From the NCBI RefSeq assembly GCF_014639155.1, contig NZ_BMFT01000002.1, positions 1 to 64,000 on the forward strand: a stretch of 64,000 nucleotides of DNA. The letters run 5' to 3'. The notes beneath the pieces were generated by a model, which did no database searches, had not been told where the DNA came from, and saw nothing but the letters and a program-made list of their open reading frames with translations. A program made the position numbers and the translations under genes. Position 1 is the first letter of the stretch; every line of letters begins with the position of its first letter. Below are positions 11,189 to 19,757 of the stretch, piece after piece. Source of the DNA: Paenibacillus segetis. Its GTDB lineage: Bacteria > Bacillota > Bacilli > Paenibacillales > Paenibacillaceae.

Positions 11189-11437
11189 TTAGACAGCAAA
11201 AATTATGTTAGCTTTTTTCTTCAGTGTTGCAGAGGAAATGGGTGAGTAATATACCATATTCTTGGTCACGACAATGGATTTTGCTTCTTCCTCTCCGATT
11301 CGCACCAGGTTCTTCTCTTGTAGCGCATGAGTTACAAACTGTTTGGAAACCTTGGATGATTTCTCGATGGAGATATCAAAAATTGCGATCAGTTCTGAGG
11401 AGAAAATAACCCTTTCCCCGCCCAAATGAATATACAT
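11189..11437 (-). CDS. remB: Extracellular matrix regulator RemB (DUF370 family)
   Basis: An 82-residue DUF370-type DNA-binding protein, the counterpart of B. subtilis RemB (YaaB), which lies in the same place between recF and gyrB. The conserved start MYIHLGGERVI and the C-terminal SIVVTKNMVYYSPISSATLK are recognisable. In B. subtilis the Rem proteins activate biofilm-matrix genes. It is 15 nt downstream of recF and 50 nt upstream of gyrB, so very likely co-transcribed. Confidence 0.92.
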   Translation of the reverse strand: MYIHLGGERVIFSSELIAIFDISIEKSSKVSKQFVTHALQEKNLVRIGEEEAKSIVVTKNMVYYSPISSATLKKKANIIFAV

Positions 11438-11452
11438 CTCTATCCTCCGCCC

Positions 11453-12565
11453 TTATAAATTGATCTGCCCATCCTGGACATGAAAAATGATAGCGTCCTT
11501 AAGTCGACTCGCATTGATGCTCTCAATTCCCGTAGCCGTAATGAACGTCTGCACTTTGCTCTGGAATGTCTCAATCAGTTGTGTTTGGCGGTAAGGATCC
11601 AATTCAGACAACACGTCATCGAGCAGAAGAATAGGATATTCTCCGATCTCCTCGTGAATGAGTTCAATCTCCGCCAATTTTAGTGATAACGCTGTTGTCC
11701 GCTGCTGCCCCTGCGACCCATATACATGCACTTCATTGTCATTGATATGAAAAGCCAAATCGTCACGATGCGGTCCAGAGAGCGTCATTCCGCGGCGAAC
11801 TTCCTGATCTTTCATTTGTGATAACTTTATCATAAATTGCTGCAATAAAACAGCTTCATCTTCTTCCTCAGCCTCACCGAACGAAGGAACATAGGATAAC
11901 CTGAGTCTTTCCTCGCCTCTTGTAATGCCTTCATGGATCTGTTCTGCCCACTTTTGCAGCTTTCTTATAAATTGTTTCCTTTTCTTGATAATTTTAACGC
12001 CATGCTCTACAAGTTGTTCATTCCATATCTCCAGCATGGTCCCCATTTCGGGCCCAGCACCCCATGACTGCTTCAACAAATTGTTACGTTGTACGAGTAC
12101 TTTCTGGTATTGCTGAAGGTGGAATAAATAACTGGGCTGCACCTGACCGATCTCCATATCAAGAAAACGCCGTCTTATTCCAGGCGTCCCTTTGACGATT
12201 TCGAGGTCTTCCGGAGCGAACATGACGGCGTTGAGAGATCCGATAAAGTTACTTAATTTCCGTTGTTCAAGTCCATTTATCTTCGCTTTCTTCCCTTGAC
12301 TCGATAGCCGCAGTTCCAATCCTACCGTGCCGTATTTTTTTTCCACTTCCGTGGTCACAATCGCATGATCGCTCCCAAAGGAAATCAGTTCCTTATCTTT
12401 GGCCGTTCGATGAGATTTAGTCAATGCCATAACAAACAGAGCTTCGACCAAATTGGTCTTCCCCTGGGCATTACGACCAATGATCAAATTCACGTTCCCG
12501 AAGGAATTTAGAGTGAGCGCATCATAATTTCGATAATGCTGAAGTGATAAATTCTTTACAAACAC
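11453..12565 (-). CDS. recF: DNA replication and repair protein RecF
   Basis: An SMC-like ATPase that helps RecO and RecR load RecA at gapped DNA. It has 370 residues, normal length. Walker A: GRNAQGKTNLVEA (residues 30-42); ABC-type signature: LSGPHRDDL; Walker B/D-loop: LLLDDVLSELD near the C-terminus. It begins about 50 nt after rlbA and is followed closely by remB, in the classical dnaA-dnaN-rlbA-recF order. Confidence 0.97.
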   Translation of the reverse strand: MFVKNLSLQHYRNYDALTLNSFGNVNLIIGRNAQGKTNLVEALFVMALTKSHRTAKDKELISFGSDHAIVTTEVEKKYGTVGLELRLSSQGKKAKINGLEQRKLSNFIGSLNAVMFAPEDLEIVKGTPGIRRRFLDMEIGQVQPSYLFHLQQYQKVLVQRNNLLKQSWGAGPEMGTMLEIWNEQLVEHGVKIIKKRKQFIRKLQKWAEQIHEGITRGEERLRLSYVPSFGEAEEEDEAVLLQQFMIKLSQMKDQEVRRGMTLSGPHRDDLAFHINDNEVHVYGSQGQQRTTALSLKLAEIELIHEEIGEYPILLLDDVLSELDPYRQTQLIETFQSKVQTFITATGIESINASRLKDAIIFHVQDGQINL

Positions 12566-12614
12566 GACGACTCTAGCCCCCTCATTTCCCGCTGAAATCT
12601 AGGTTCAGGGTGCC

Positions 12615-12830
12615 TTACTTAGCAATGACTTGAAAAGAACCACATTGATCCACATCTACGATATCACCGGGATATAATTTGCGACCCCGGCGGTCTTCTG
12701 GCTCTTGGTTTACTTTCACCGCTTCTTCCTGCAAAAGCGCTTTGGCCATTCCTCCGGTAGAAACACAATCAGCCAATTTCAAAAATTGATCCAGCTTAAT
12801 ATAAGGTGTTGATATCGCAATCGTCTTCAT
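12615..12830 (-). CDS. rlbA: S4-domain RNA-binding protein RlbA (YaaA)
   Basis: A 71-residue S4-domain protein (IKLDQFLKLADCVSTGG, then EEAVKVNQEPEDRRGRKLYPGD) located between dnaN and recF, as in Bacillus. The S4 fold binds structured RNA; the protein has been linked to ribosome assembly. It is probably co-transcribed with dnaN, 52 nt upstream, and recF. Confidence 0.92.
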   Translation of the reverse strand: MKTIAISTPYIKLDQFLKLADCVSTGGMAKALLQEEAVKVNQEPEDRRGRKLYPGDIVDVDQCGSFQVIAK

Positions 12831-12882
12831 AAGTTACACTTGTCCCTTCTAGTGACTATTTCCAGATTATCTTTGCTGCCAA

Positions 12883-14025
12883 TTAATTCGTTGTCCGGTA
12901 TGGCAAAATGAGGTACAAACTTTGACTATCATCAACCGGTTTAATAATGATCGGACTCATTGCTCCAGTAAAGCCAATGTGTAATTGTTCACTTTCCACA
13001 GCCTTCAGTACATCAAGCATATATTTAGAGTTAAAAGAAATTCGAATAGGATCCCCTGTAAAATGAGCCACTTCCAATTGCTCGGTTACTTTTCCTAATT
13101 CCGAAGAACTAGATGAAATTTCAATCGAGCCATCCTCCATCGTTTGCAGACGAACAATGTTAGTTTTCTCTTCACGTGATAACAAATAAGCACGGTCTAT
13201 GGAGTCACTTAATTTTTTGGTATCAAGGACGAGTTCTGTTTTATAGGTCGTTGGAATAATCTTGGAAGTATCCGGATAAGTTCCGTCTAAAATACGGGAA
13301 TAGAACAGTACCCGATCAATTTTGAATAACACTTGATTATCGGCTACAACGATATCCACATGTGTATTTTGATCAGGAATGATTTTGCTGAGTTCATTTA
13401 GCGTTTTACCGGAGATAACAACATTGCTAAAACGTACATTCTCAGCATTATCTAGTACAGCAATCCGGCTTGCAAGACGGTGGCGGTCCGTTGCGACAAA
13501 TTTGAAGTTATTGTCACTCAGATTCCATAGAACCCCGGTTAAAATTGGTGATGTTTCATTTGCTGAGATCGAGAATGCGGTACCCTTGATCATATTTCTA
13601 AGTAGATCACCAGGAATTGTAACGATTTGATCTTCTTCTATGCTTGGCAATACTGGGAATTCTTCAGGGTCCATCCCCACCATTTGGATATCTGTCGAAC
13701 CCGAGCGAATGAGGGTTTGGAAGCCATCCATCACTTCCATTTCAATTTCTTGAGAAGGAAGTTTTTTGATAATTTCGACGAAAAATTTAGCAGGCAGAAC
13801 TACGCTACCTGAGCGTTCTACCTGCACAATTTGCTTATTATTATCTTCAGCTGGAATAAAGGCTTGAATAGAGATATCGGTATCACTAGCTGTTAATGTC
13901 ATCCCTTGAAAATTTACATCTAGCTTAATTCCCGTCAGAATCGGGATCGTAGTTCTACTTGAGATCGCTTTGGATACGTGCTGGATAGACTCATTTAAAT
14001 CATGTTTTAAAATTCGGATTTTCAT
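12883..14025 (-). CDS. dnaN: DNA polymerase III sliding clamp (beta subunit)
   Basis: The ring-shaped clamp that tethers the replicative polymerase. 380 residues, three clamp domains, with the usual ending LILPYRTTN. The start is supported by MKIRILKHDLNESIQHV and by TTTTAGGAGTTGAATTT just upstream. Its leader holds a duplicated stem-loop element (14041-14155) that runs directly into the SD. The 430-bp gap to dnaA also holds the unwinding region. Confidence 0.98.
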   Translation of the reverse strand: MKIRILKHDLNESIQHVSKAISSRTTIPILTGIKLDVNFQGMTLTASDTDISIQAFIPAEDNNKQIVQVERSGSVVLPAKFFVEIIKKLPSQEIEMEVMDGFQTLIRSGSTDIQMVGMDPEEFPVLPSIEEDQIVTIPGDLLRNMIKGTAFSISANETSPILTGVLWNLSDNNFKFVATDRHRLASRIAVLDNAENVRFSNVVISGKTLNELSKIIPDQNTHVDIVVADNQVLFKIDRVLFYSRILDGTYPDTSKIIPTTYKTELVLDTKKLSDSIDRAYLLSREEKTNIVRLQTMEDGSIEISSSSSELGKVTEQLEVAHFTGDPIRISFNSKYMLDVLKAVESEQLHIGFTGAMSPIIIKPVDDSQSLYLILPYRTTN

Positions 14026-14040
14026 AAATTCAACTCCTAA

Positions 14041-14155
14041 AAGTTTTATGAAGCATGTGCTTCTGGGATTTAACTTCGTAATAAAACTTACTTCGTAAGC
14101 TTCCTCTTAGTTTTATGAAGCATAGGCTTCTGGGGTTAACTTCGTAATAAAACTT
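14041..14155 (-). repeat. Paired leader repeat upstream of dnaN (copies at 14041-14089 and 14109-14155)
   Basis: Two near-identical copies 68 bp apart. On the dnaN strand each begins AAGTTTTATTACGAAG and ends GAAGC-x4-GCTTCATAAAACT, so the outer arms (AAGTTTTAT / ATAAAACTT) and inner arms (GAAGC / GCTTC) can pair as a nested hairpin. The proximal copy is fused to the dnaN SD (AAAACTTTTAGGAG). The same architecture recurs at 61251-61358. A degenerate relic (GAAGCGTTAGCTTC) is present near 14218-14231. Confidence 0.75.
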
Positions 14156-14308
14156 TGCTTCTTAAGCAGCAGTCATAAAGTCATAAAATTTACTTCCTCA
14201 GCATATTCATAATTCATGAAGCGTTAGCTTCCTCATTTTCATCGCAATATGTTTTAAGCATCTTCTTTAAGGGTTGAATGATTGCAGTTTGGGGTTAAGA
14301 TGCTGTTC

Positions 14309-14321
14309 GCGGCAGAGCCGC
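14309..14321. other. Short perfect GC hairpin beside the unwinding region
   Basis: GCGGC-AGA-GCCGC, a 5-bp perfect stem bordering the A/T-rich tract. No T-run follows on either strand, so it is not an obvious terminator; its role is unknown. Confidence 0.5.
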
Positions 14322-14387
14322 TTTATATGATGATATTTATCTTTATAAATATAGAAGTAGTAGTAGGGGCACTGAATATGTGGATAA
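14322..14387 (-). other. Origin unwinding region (DnaA box, GC cluster, DnaA trios, A/T-rich DUE) between dnaA and dnaN
   Basis: On the minus strand, in order: a perfect DnaA box TTATCCACA (14379-14387), a degenerate box TATTCAGTG, a CCCC cluster, the trios TAC-TAC-TAC-TTC-TAT (about 14352-14366), then an A/T-rich tract to about 14322. This is the box/GC/trio order described for the B. subtilis basal unwinding system, in the same place downstream of dnaA, where DnaA loads on single strands and the duplex melts. Confidence 0.85.
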
Positions 14388-14408
14388 CAATATAAAATAT
14401 ATGAAATG

Positions 14409-14445
14409 AAGCCTATCCACATGTTAATAGAATGTGCATAGGCTT
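14409..14445 (-). terminator. dnaA downstream hairpin (terminator candidate) with DnaA-box-like arms
   Basis: AAGCCTATCCACAT pairs with ATGTGCATAGGCTT around a 9-nt loop, with one internal mismatch, ten bases after the dnaA stop. The T-run is weak. The arms contain TATCCACA and TGTGCATA, each one or two bases from a DnaA box, so the element may double as a binding site. Confidence 0.6.
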
Positions 14446-14454
14446 TTACCTTAT

Positions 14455-15801
14455 TCAGGACGAATTTTTGATTTTTTCGCTTATCGTGTTGATAACTTTA
14501 TATAAATCGGGATCCACTTTGAGCAGCTGTACTATTTTCTCATGCGCATGAATGACAGTGGTATGATCTCGTCCTCCAAAAGCATCCCCAATCTTAGGGA
14601 GCGAGAAATCTGTCAATTCCCTGGATAGATACATGGCGATTTGACGGGGAAAGGCGATGGCCTTCGTTCGTTTCCGCGCTTTGAAATCCTCCAGCTTTAA
14701 ATTGTAATATTCGCCAACCTTTTGCTGAATGTCCTGGATCGTAATCATTTTTGGCCGACTGGAAGGAATAATATCCTTAAGTGCTTCGGCTGCTAAATGT
14801 GTGGTCACATCTTGATTGATCAAGGAAGAATAAGCTACCACACGAATCAGTGCGCCTTCGAGCTCCCGGATGTTGGAGTCGATCTGATTAGCTATATACA
14901 TCATGGCTTCATTCGGAATATCTAGATTTTCGGCTTTTGCTTTCTTACGTAAGATCGCAATACGCGTCTCCAGATCTGGCGGCTGAATATCTGTGATAAG
15001 TCCCCATTCAAACCGTGAACGCAGTCGCTCCTCCAAGGTAGGAATCTCCTTTGGCGGCCTGTCACTGGAGATGATAATTTGTTTGCGTTCTTCGTGTAGC
15101 GCGTTAAAAGTATGGAAGAACTCCTCTTGGGTAGATTCCTTACCCGCAAGAAATTGGATATCATCAATCAGCAGAATATCTATATTACGATACTTGTTGC
15201 GGAAGCTCTCTGCCCGATTATCTCGGATCGAGTTAATGAACTCGTTCGTAAATTTCTCTGATGAAATGTATACCACTTTACTACTCGGACTGTGCTCCAA
15301 AATGTAATGCCCAATAGCATGCATTAAGTGCGTTTTTCCCAAACCTACTCCACCGTAAAGAAACAATGGGTTATAAGCCCTAGCCGGTGCTTCGGCAACA
15401 GCAAGAGAGGCCGCATGAGCGAACCGGTTACCCGAACCAATGACAAAAGTATCAAAGGTATACTTCGGGTTTAGCATATGGGAAACGCTTTCTTCCATTT
15501 GGATGGGTGCAGGGGGCTCACGATGTGTCTGAGTTTGCTCGGCGGGGGCGGACTCTTCAATAACAAAAGAGACTTCCACCTGCTTATTCAGATATTCGAA
15601 TACGGTTGTAGCTACGAGTTTGGTGTAGCGACTCTCCAGCCATTCCACGGCAAATGTGGTGGGCGCAGAGATCACGATGGAACGGTCCGTGAGGGAAACC
15701 ACCTTCGTCGCTTTGAACCAAGTGTCGAAGCTGGGTTTACTAAGTTTGGTGTTGATGATGGATAAGATATGTTGCCATATTTCGGAGGTATGGCTGTCCA
15801 C
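14455..15801 (-). CDS. dnaA: Chromosomal replication initiator DnaA
   Basis: The AAA+ initiator that binds DnaA boxes and opens oriC. The 448-residue product starts at GTG 15801 with AAAGGAG upstream and begins [10 protein letters not shown]. Domain I (1-80) recruits helicase partners; domain II (about 85-110) is a short linker. Domain III has Walker A GGVGLGKT (150-157), Walker [12 protein letters not shown] (Asp213/214) and the sensor region. Domain IV carries the DnaA signature [18 protein letters not shown]. Boxes on both sides of the gene suggest autoregulation. Confidence 0.98.
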   Translation of the reverse strand: MDSHTSEIWQHILSIINTKLSKPSFDTWFKATKVVSLTDRSIVISAPTTFAVEWLESRYTKLVATTVFEYLNKQVEVSFVIEESAPAEQTQTHREPPAPIQMEESVSHMLNPKYTFDTFVIGSGNRFAHAASLAVAEAPARAYNPLFLYGGVGLGKTHLMHAIGHYILEHSPSSKVVYISSEKFTNEFINSIRDNRAESFRNKYRNIDILLIDDIQFLAGKESTQEEFFHTFNALHEERKQIIISSDRPPKEIPTLEERLRSRFEWGLITDIQPPDLETRIAILRKKAKAENLDIPNEAMMYIANQIDSNIRELEGALIRVVAYSSLINQDVTTHLAAEALKDIIPSSRPKMITIQDIQQKVGEYYNLKLEDFKARKRTKAIAFPRQIAMYLSRELTDFSLPKIGDAFGGRDHTTVIHAHEKIVQLLKVDPDLYKVINTISEKIKNSS

Positions 15802-15883
15802 AGACTGTCACTCCTTTAAGATCTTCCAATTGTGGCTTGAGCCATGTGCAGAAAGAGTCGAAAAACAAAAATAAAGGGAGAAA

Positions 15884-16224
15884 TTATCCCCAATAGTAAG
15901 TAAAATGTAATGATTATAAACAGATGAAAAATATAATTGTTCACAATATTATCCACAGGCTGTGAATAAGTTATTGGTCAAAATAAAGATATGCACATCA
16001 AAAGCATTATTATCATAGCAAAATAGTCCTTATATTTCAATGCAAAGGCGTATTTTATCCACAAATTCAATAACTTGTGCATAATTTTCATCAACACCAC
16101 TACATATTGTTTATAAATTGTTTAAAGTTCGACAGAAAGAGTGAATTAGCAGAAAAAAATATGCACAAGTTGTTAGATCATGAGTGAGGATGAAAAAATT
16201 TCGTGGTTCGTGGAATGTGTATAA
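15884..16224. other. oriC DnaA-box cluster upstream of dnaA
   Basis: Box-like 9-mers: TTATCCCCA (15884), TTATCCACA (15949, perfect), TGTGAATAA (15961, reverse), ATATGCACA (15989), TTATCCACA (16055, perfect), TGTGCATAA (16076, reverse), ATATGCACA (16159) and TGTGTATAA (16216, reverse). The DNA is very A/T-rich and non-coding. It corresponds to the upstream (incB-like) half of a bipartite Firmicute origin; the dnaA promoter must also be here, but no convincing -35/-10 pair was fixed. Confidence 0.85.
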
Positions 16225-16238
16225 CATGAACAACAAAA

Positions 16239-16269
16239 AGAGCTACTTTCTATTATAGAAAGTAGCTCT
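16239..16269 (-). terminator. Terminator of gntK
   Basis: A perfect 12-bp stem (AGAGCTACTTTC with GAAAGTAGCTCT) and a T-run on the minus strand, 38 nt after the kinase stop. It insulates the origin region from gntRK transcription. Confidence 0.9.
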
Positions 16270-16306
16270 GATTTTTATTCGCCAGGGTGAGATAGGAATA
16301 TCCTAC

Positions 16307-17860
16307 CTACTGAGGGTCTGAATATTTACTTTGAAATTTAGAGATGGCTTCATAATCTTCTTCAAATTTACGTGAAACACGGATATAGATCGGCAGTAAT
16401 TCCTTATAAATGGTGGCATGTTTTTTATTTGGAGTATGTTCGTAGGTTTCTCCAATCATATCTTTAACAATTTCAAACGAATCAATATGGCCAAGCGCGT
16501 ATAGACCAAGCACGACAGCCCCAAGACATGAGCTCTCATAACTTTCGGGAATCACAATTTTTTGATCAAAAATATCGGCCATCATCTGCCGCCATAGCGG
16601 CGAGCGGGCAAAACCTCCGGTTGCTTGAATTTGTCCTGGTCTACCCATTTGTTCTTCCATCGCGAGCAATACGGTATACAAATTGAAGATAACACCTTCC
16701 AAAACAGCACGAATCATATGTTCTTTTCGATGATTAAGTGAAAGTCCAAAGAAGGATCCACGAGCATGAGGATTCCAAAGCGGGGCTCGTTCTCCGGCCA
16801 AATAAGGATGAAAGAGCAGTCCTTCGGATCCAGGCATCACTCTTTCGGCAATTTGGGTTAGTACATCATAGGAATTAATGCCTAGGCGTTTGGCTGTTTC
16901 TACTTCAGCAGAGGCAAATTCATCCCGGAGCCAACGGAAAATAACGCCACCATTGTTCACCGCACCGCCGATGACCCAGTGTTTATCCGTTAATGCATAG
17001 CAGAATATCCGTCCTTTTGGATCAGTTTGAGGACGATCTACTATAGTACGGATTGCTCCACTTGTTCCAATCGTAACAGCAACAACGCCAGGATCTATAG
17101 CGCCAACCCCAAGATTGGACAGGACTCCATCAGCTGCACCAGTTACAAATGGGGTAGAGGGTATTAGTCCCATGGCATCGGCATATTTCTGAGATAATCC
17201 TTGCATGATATGAGTCGTCGGCACGATGGTTGAAAGGTGATCCGGTGTAATTCCTATAAGTTCTAGCACTTTTTCATCCCAGTTAAGCTGCTCTAGGTTC
17301 ATCAGTCCTGTACCGGAGGCGATAGAATAATCGACAACATATTGACCTGCAAATAGTTTGGCAAATACGTATTCCTTAATAGAAATAAATTTATATGTCT
17401 TATTAAAAATATCCGGATAATCTTCGCGGAGCCACAACAGTTTGGCTAGAGGGGACATGGGGTGAATGGGTGTCCCTGTTCGTAAATAAATTTCATGACC
17501 GTCAAGCTCGTTCTTTAAACGCTCGGACCATGCGGCACTTCGGTTGTCTGCCCAAGTTAAGCAGCGCATAAGTGGCTGACCATTAGAATCTATAGGAATG
17601 ACACTATGCATTGCTGAACTAAAGGAGACAAACATAACGGATTCTGGACTAATTTTACTGTCACTCATCAATTGATGAACACATTTTAGGATGGCTGCAA
17701 AAATTTCCTCTGGATCTTGTTCCGCTGCATTGAAGCTTGGTGTATACAAAGGATAACCTTCATTAGCACTAGTTATCACTTTTCCGTTCTGCTCATATAG
17801 GATCGCTTTGGTGCTGGTGGTGCCGATATCTACCCCGATCATATAAGACTTATGTTCCAT
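16307..17860 (-). CDS. gntK: Gluconate kinase, FGGY family
   Basis: Probably phosphorylates D-gluconate to 6-phosphogluconate. The 517-residue product has the FGGY ATP-binding N-terminus (MIGVDIGTTSTKAILYE, residues 7-23), the motif TGAADGVLSNLGVG and TIGTSGAIR, and the C-terminal FGGY signature region (QATGGFARSPLWRQMMAD). The start MEHKSYMIGV is chosen over an ATG 39 nt upstream that overlaps the gntR stop and lacks an SD. It lies directly downstream of the GntR gene. FGGY substrates are hard to read from sequence; xylulose or glycerol kinase is less likely given the GntR partner. No gluconate permease is adjacent. Confidence 0.85.
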   Translation of the reverse strand: MEHKSYMIGVDIGTTSTKAILYEQNGKVITSANEGYPLYTPSFNAAEQDPEEIFAAILKCVHQLMSDSKISPESVMFVSFSSAMHSVIPIDSNGQPLMRCLTWADNRSAAWSERLKNELDGHEIYLRTGTPIHPMSPLAKLLWLREDYPDIFNKTYKFISIKEYVFAKLFAGQYVVDYSIASGTGLMNLEQLNWDEKVLELIGITPDHLSTIVPTTHIMQGLSQKYADAMGLIPSTPFVTGAADGVLSNLGVGAIDPGVVAVTIGTSGAIRTIVDRPQTDPKGRIFCYALTDKHWVIGGAVNNGGVIFRWLRDEFASAEVETAKRLGINSYDVLTQIAERVMPGSEGLLFHPYLAGERAPLWNPHARGSFFGLSLNHRKEHMIRAVLEGVIFNLYTVLLAMEEQMGRPGQIQATGGFARSPLWRQMMADIFDQKIVIPESYESSCLGAVVLGLYALGHIDSFEIVKDMIGETYEHTPNKKHATIYKELLPIYIRVSRKFEEDYEAISKFQSKYSDPQ

Positions 17861-17899
17861 CACAATAACCTTCTCTCCATTATGTAGAAGTACTTTCAT

Positions 17900-18580
17900 T
17901 TATTCGGCAAAGTGCGGGTGTGCAAATGTATTACGAGAATCGGTAAAATATGTCTCGATCCGCTCCTGAATGATCGCAGGTTCTCTAGTCTCCAGACTTT
18001 CTAATAACCATTGATGTTTATGAATCACATATTGAATTTTGTCCTCTTCTTGCGTAAGTAGATCTCTGGCTGTAAGGAGCATAATAGTTTTAACAATCCC
18101 AGAAATGCTATTCCACAAATGCAAAATTCTCGTATGCTTCGCTTCTGTAATGATGTATTCGTGAAAAGAGTATTGTTGATGTGCAAATTCTGCGATATCA
18201 CGATGTTTGGCTGCTAATTGCATTTTATCGATGATCTGATTCAAAGTGGATATCCGTATCTCCGAATAGTCTGCCCCTATGCGTTGCCAGGCAAAACTCT
18301 CAATTAAGCACCGAACATCAACTAGTTCTTCTATATTATTTAAACTCAGACCCGCGACTTGAACTCCCATCCTTTGCAAAGTAATGAGTCCTTCACTCGA
18401 GAGCAGCTTTAGTGCCTCGCGAACAGGAGAGCGGCTTGTTCCAAAATCCGTTGCGATTCGATTCTCTGACAGAATTTCACCATGTGGGATTTCACCATTA
18501 ATAATTCGCAGGCGAAGTTGGCTGGCGATGGATTCGCCAAGCGTAGTTCCTTTTAACCATGAAACTGGATATTGCATCAT
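17900..18580 (-). CDS. gntR: GntR-family transcriptional regulator, FCD subgroup
   Basis: A 226-residue repressor starting at ATG 18580 behind AAGGAG (spacing 6). The N-terminal winged helix contains ISLRIING-like text (LRLRIINGEIPHGEILSENR) and the recognition segment GTSRSPVREALKLLSSEGL. The C-terminal half is an all-helical FCD effector domain. It is followed within 40 nt by the sugar kinase, so the pair is probably one operon repressed by its first gene in the absence of gluconate. TGTGTACAAC repeats upstream are candidate operators. Confidence 0.85.
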   Translation of the reverse strand: MMQYPVSWLKGTTLGESIASQLRLRIINGEIPHGEILSENRIATDFGTSRSPVREALKLLSSEGLITLQRMGVQVAGLSLNNIEELVDVRCLIESFAWQRIGADYSEIRISTLNQIIDKMQLAAKHRDIAEFAHQQYSFHEYIITEAKHTRILHLWNSISGIVKTIMLLTARDLLTQEEDKIQYVIHKHQWLLESLETREPAIIQERIETYFTDSRNTFAHPHFAE

Positions 18581-18643
18581 ATTTAACTCCTTATTCAAGG
18601 ATGTATCTTCGATTATAAACCATCATATCGCAATTAGTATACT

Positions 18644-18786
18644 TGTGTACAACTTTGTTGATATCCATCAAAATGTGCATATTTCTTGGTGCAAATTACT
18701 TTTCCACATGTGCATAACTTATATTCGATGGTAAATTGATGTATTCACTGTGTACAACGTGATTTTTTGAAGTGAATTGTGTATAA
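18644..18786. promoter_or_regulatory. gntR-rpmH divergent region: repeated TGTGTACAAC and further DnaA-box-like sites
   Basis: TGTGTACAAC occurs twice (18644-18653 and 18749-18758), with the palindromic core TGTACA; these are candidate GntR operators. The same region holds TGTGCATAA (18709-18717, DnaA box TTATGCACA reversed), TGTGCATAT (18674) and TGTGTATAA (18778-18786), which overlaps a TATAAT that may be an rpmH -10. It looks like the distal part of the ancestral dnaA-rpmH origin segment. Confidence 0.5.
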
Positions 18787-18917
18787 TTAATCTCGCTGAA
18801 AAGAAATGAGGACTTGATTGACTTTTCAGATCGTTCGTGGTTAAATGTAAAAAGGCATTTTCTGTGCGTAATGAAAATGGTAAATACGATAGTAGTTCCT
18901 GTAAGGGGGTGCAATAA

Positions 18918-19052
18918 ATGAGACCGACTTTCAAACCGAATGTGAGCAAACGTAAAAAGGTTCACGGTTTCCGTAAGAGAATGAGCACGAAAAACGGCCG
19001 TAAGGTTCTTGCTGCTCGTCGTCTAAAAGGCAGAAAAGTACTTAGTGCGTAA
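18918..19052 (+). CDS. rpmH: 50S ribosomal protein L34
   Basis: A 44-residue, very basic protein: [18 protein letters not shown], then [20 protein letters not shown] and a short tail ending LSA. This is the standard L34 sequence and length. GGGGG-type SD lies upstream of the ATG. First gene of the rightward replichore block, followed by a terminator and rnpA. Confidence 0.98.
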   Translation: MRPTFKPNVSKRKKVHGFRKRMSTKNGRKVLAARRLKGRKVLSA

Positions 19053-19062
19053 TGACTACGTG

Positions 19063-19086
19063 AGACCACTACGGTGGTCTTTTTTT
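19063..19086 (+). terminator. Terminator after rpmH
   Basis: A perfect 7-bp stem (AGACCAC with GTGGTCT), loop TACG and a 7-nt T-run, immediately after the rpmH stop. Some read-through into rnpA is usual for this operon. Confidence 0.9.
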
Positions 19087-19334
19087 GTAGGTGTTCTGGT
19101 ATGGAGTCTTTTTTAGTTGAATCTATTCGTACCGGAACCTTTGTAAAGATACAAAAGTAATTATTTTCACTATGTTTTTAGAAAAAAAAGGATGACTACT
19201 GTTGATGATATGCCTGATATCTTTGAGGTAATACTAAGGGATGAGGGGTATCATTTTTGACGTTGATTCACATTACAATAGAAGCTTTAGCCCTTTCTTG
19301 ATTAGTACAAGGGTTTAAGTCAAGGAGATTGCTC

Positions 19335-19685
19335 GTGCATAAGAAGCTTCGATTAAGGAACCGGGCGGATTTCGGACGGGTATACCGATCTGGAAAGTCC
19401 TTCGCTAATCGTCAACTCGTCGTCTATTGGTCAAATAAACATGATATTGAGCGTTTTCGATTGGGTGTATCAGCTAGTAAGAAAATTGGAAACGCTGTTG
19501 TTCGAAATCGGATGCGTCGAAGATTAAAAGAGATTGTGCGCTTGCATGAAGCGGAGATTAGAGATCATGTCGATATCATTCTAATTGTACGTAATGGCGC
19601 AGTGGAAATGGAATATCAGGAACTGGAAAAAAGTGTGTTGCATGTGCTACGGAAGTCCTCGTTGCTTAGGTCTTCGCGGCCATGA
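19335..19685 (+). CDS. rnpA: Ribonuclease P protein component
   Basis: The protein subunit of RNase P, which aids the catalytic RNA in tRNA 5' maturation. The 116-residue product starts at GTG 19335 (AAGGAG at 7-nt spacing); a TTG six bases earlier sits too close to the SD. The hallmark RNR motif is present: SKKIGNAVVRNRMRRRLKE. The gene lies in the conserved rpmH-rnpA-yidC-jag order; yidD is absent between rnpA and yidC. Confidence 0.97.
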   Translation: MHKKLRLRNRADFGRVYRSGKSFANRQLVVYWSNKHDIERFRLGVSASKKIGNAVVRNRMRRRLKEIVRLHEAEIRDHVDIILIVRNGAVEMEYQELEKSVLHVLRKSSLLRSSRP

Positions 19686-19757
19686 GTACGCTGGTTTCCT
19701 TGTCCCTTTAAATATGGTATGATTTACATGATGGAAGGCTAAGAGAGGGGTTTTGAA

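Noticed and set aside
15478..15765. Forward frame inside dnaA
   Set aside because: Antisense shadow of a clearly complete dnaA.
19686..19757. yidD gene between rnpA and yidC
   Set aside because: Only 72 bp are available; the gene is absent here.
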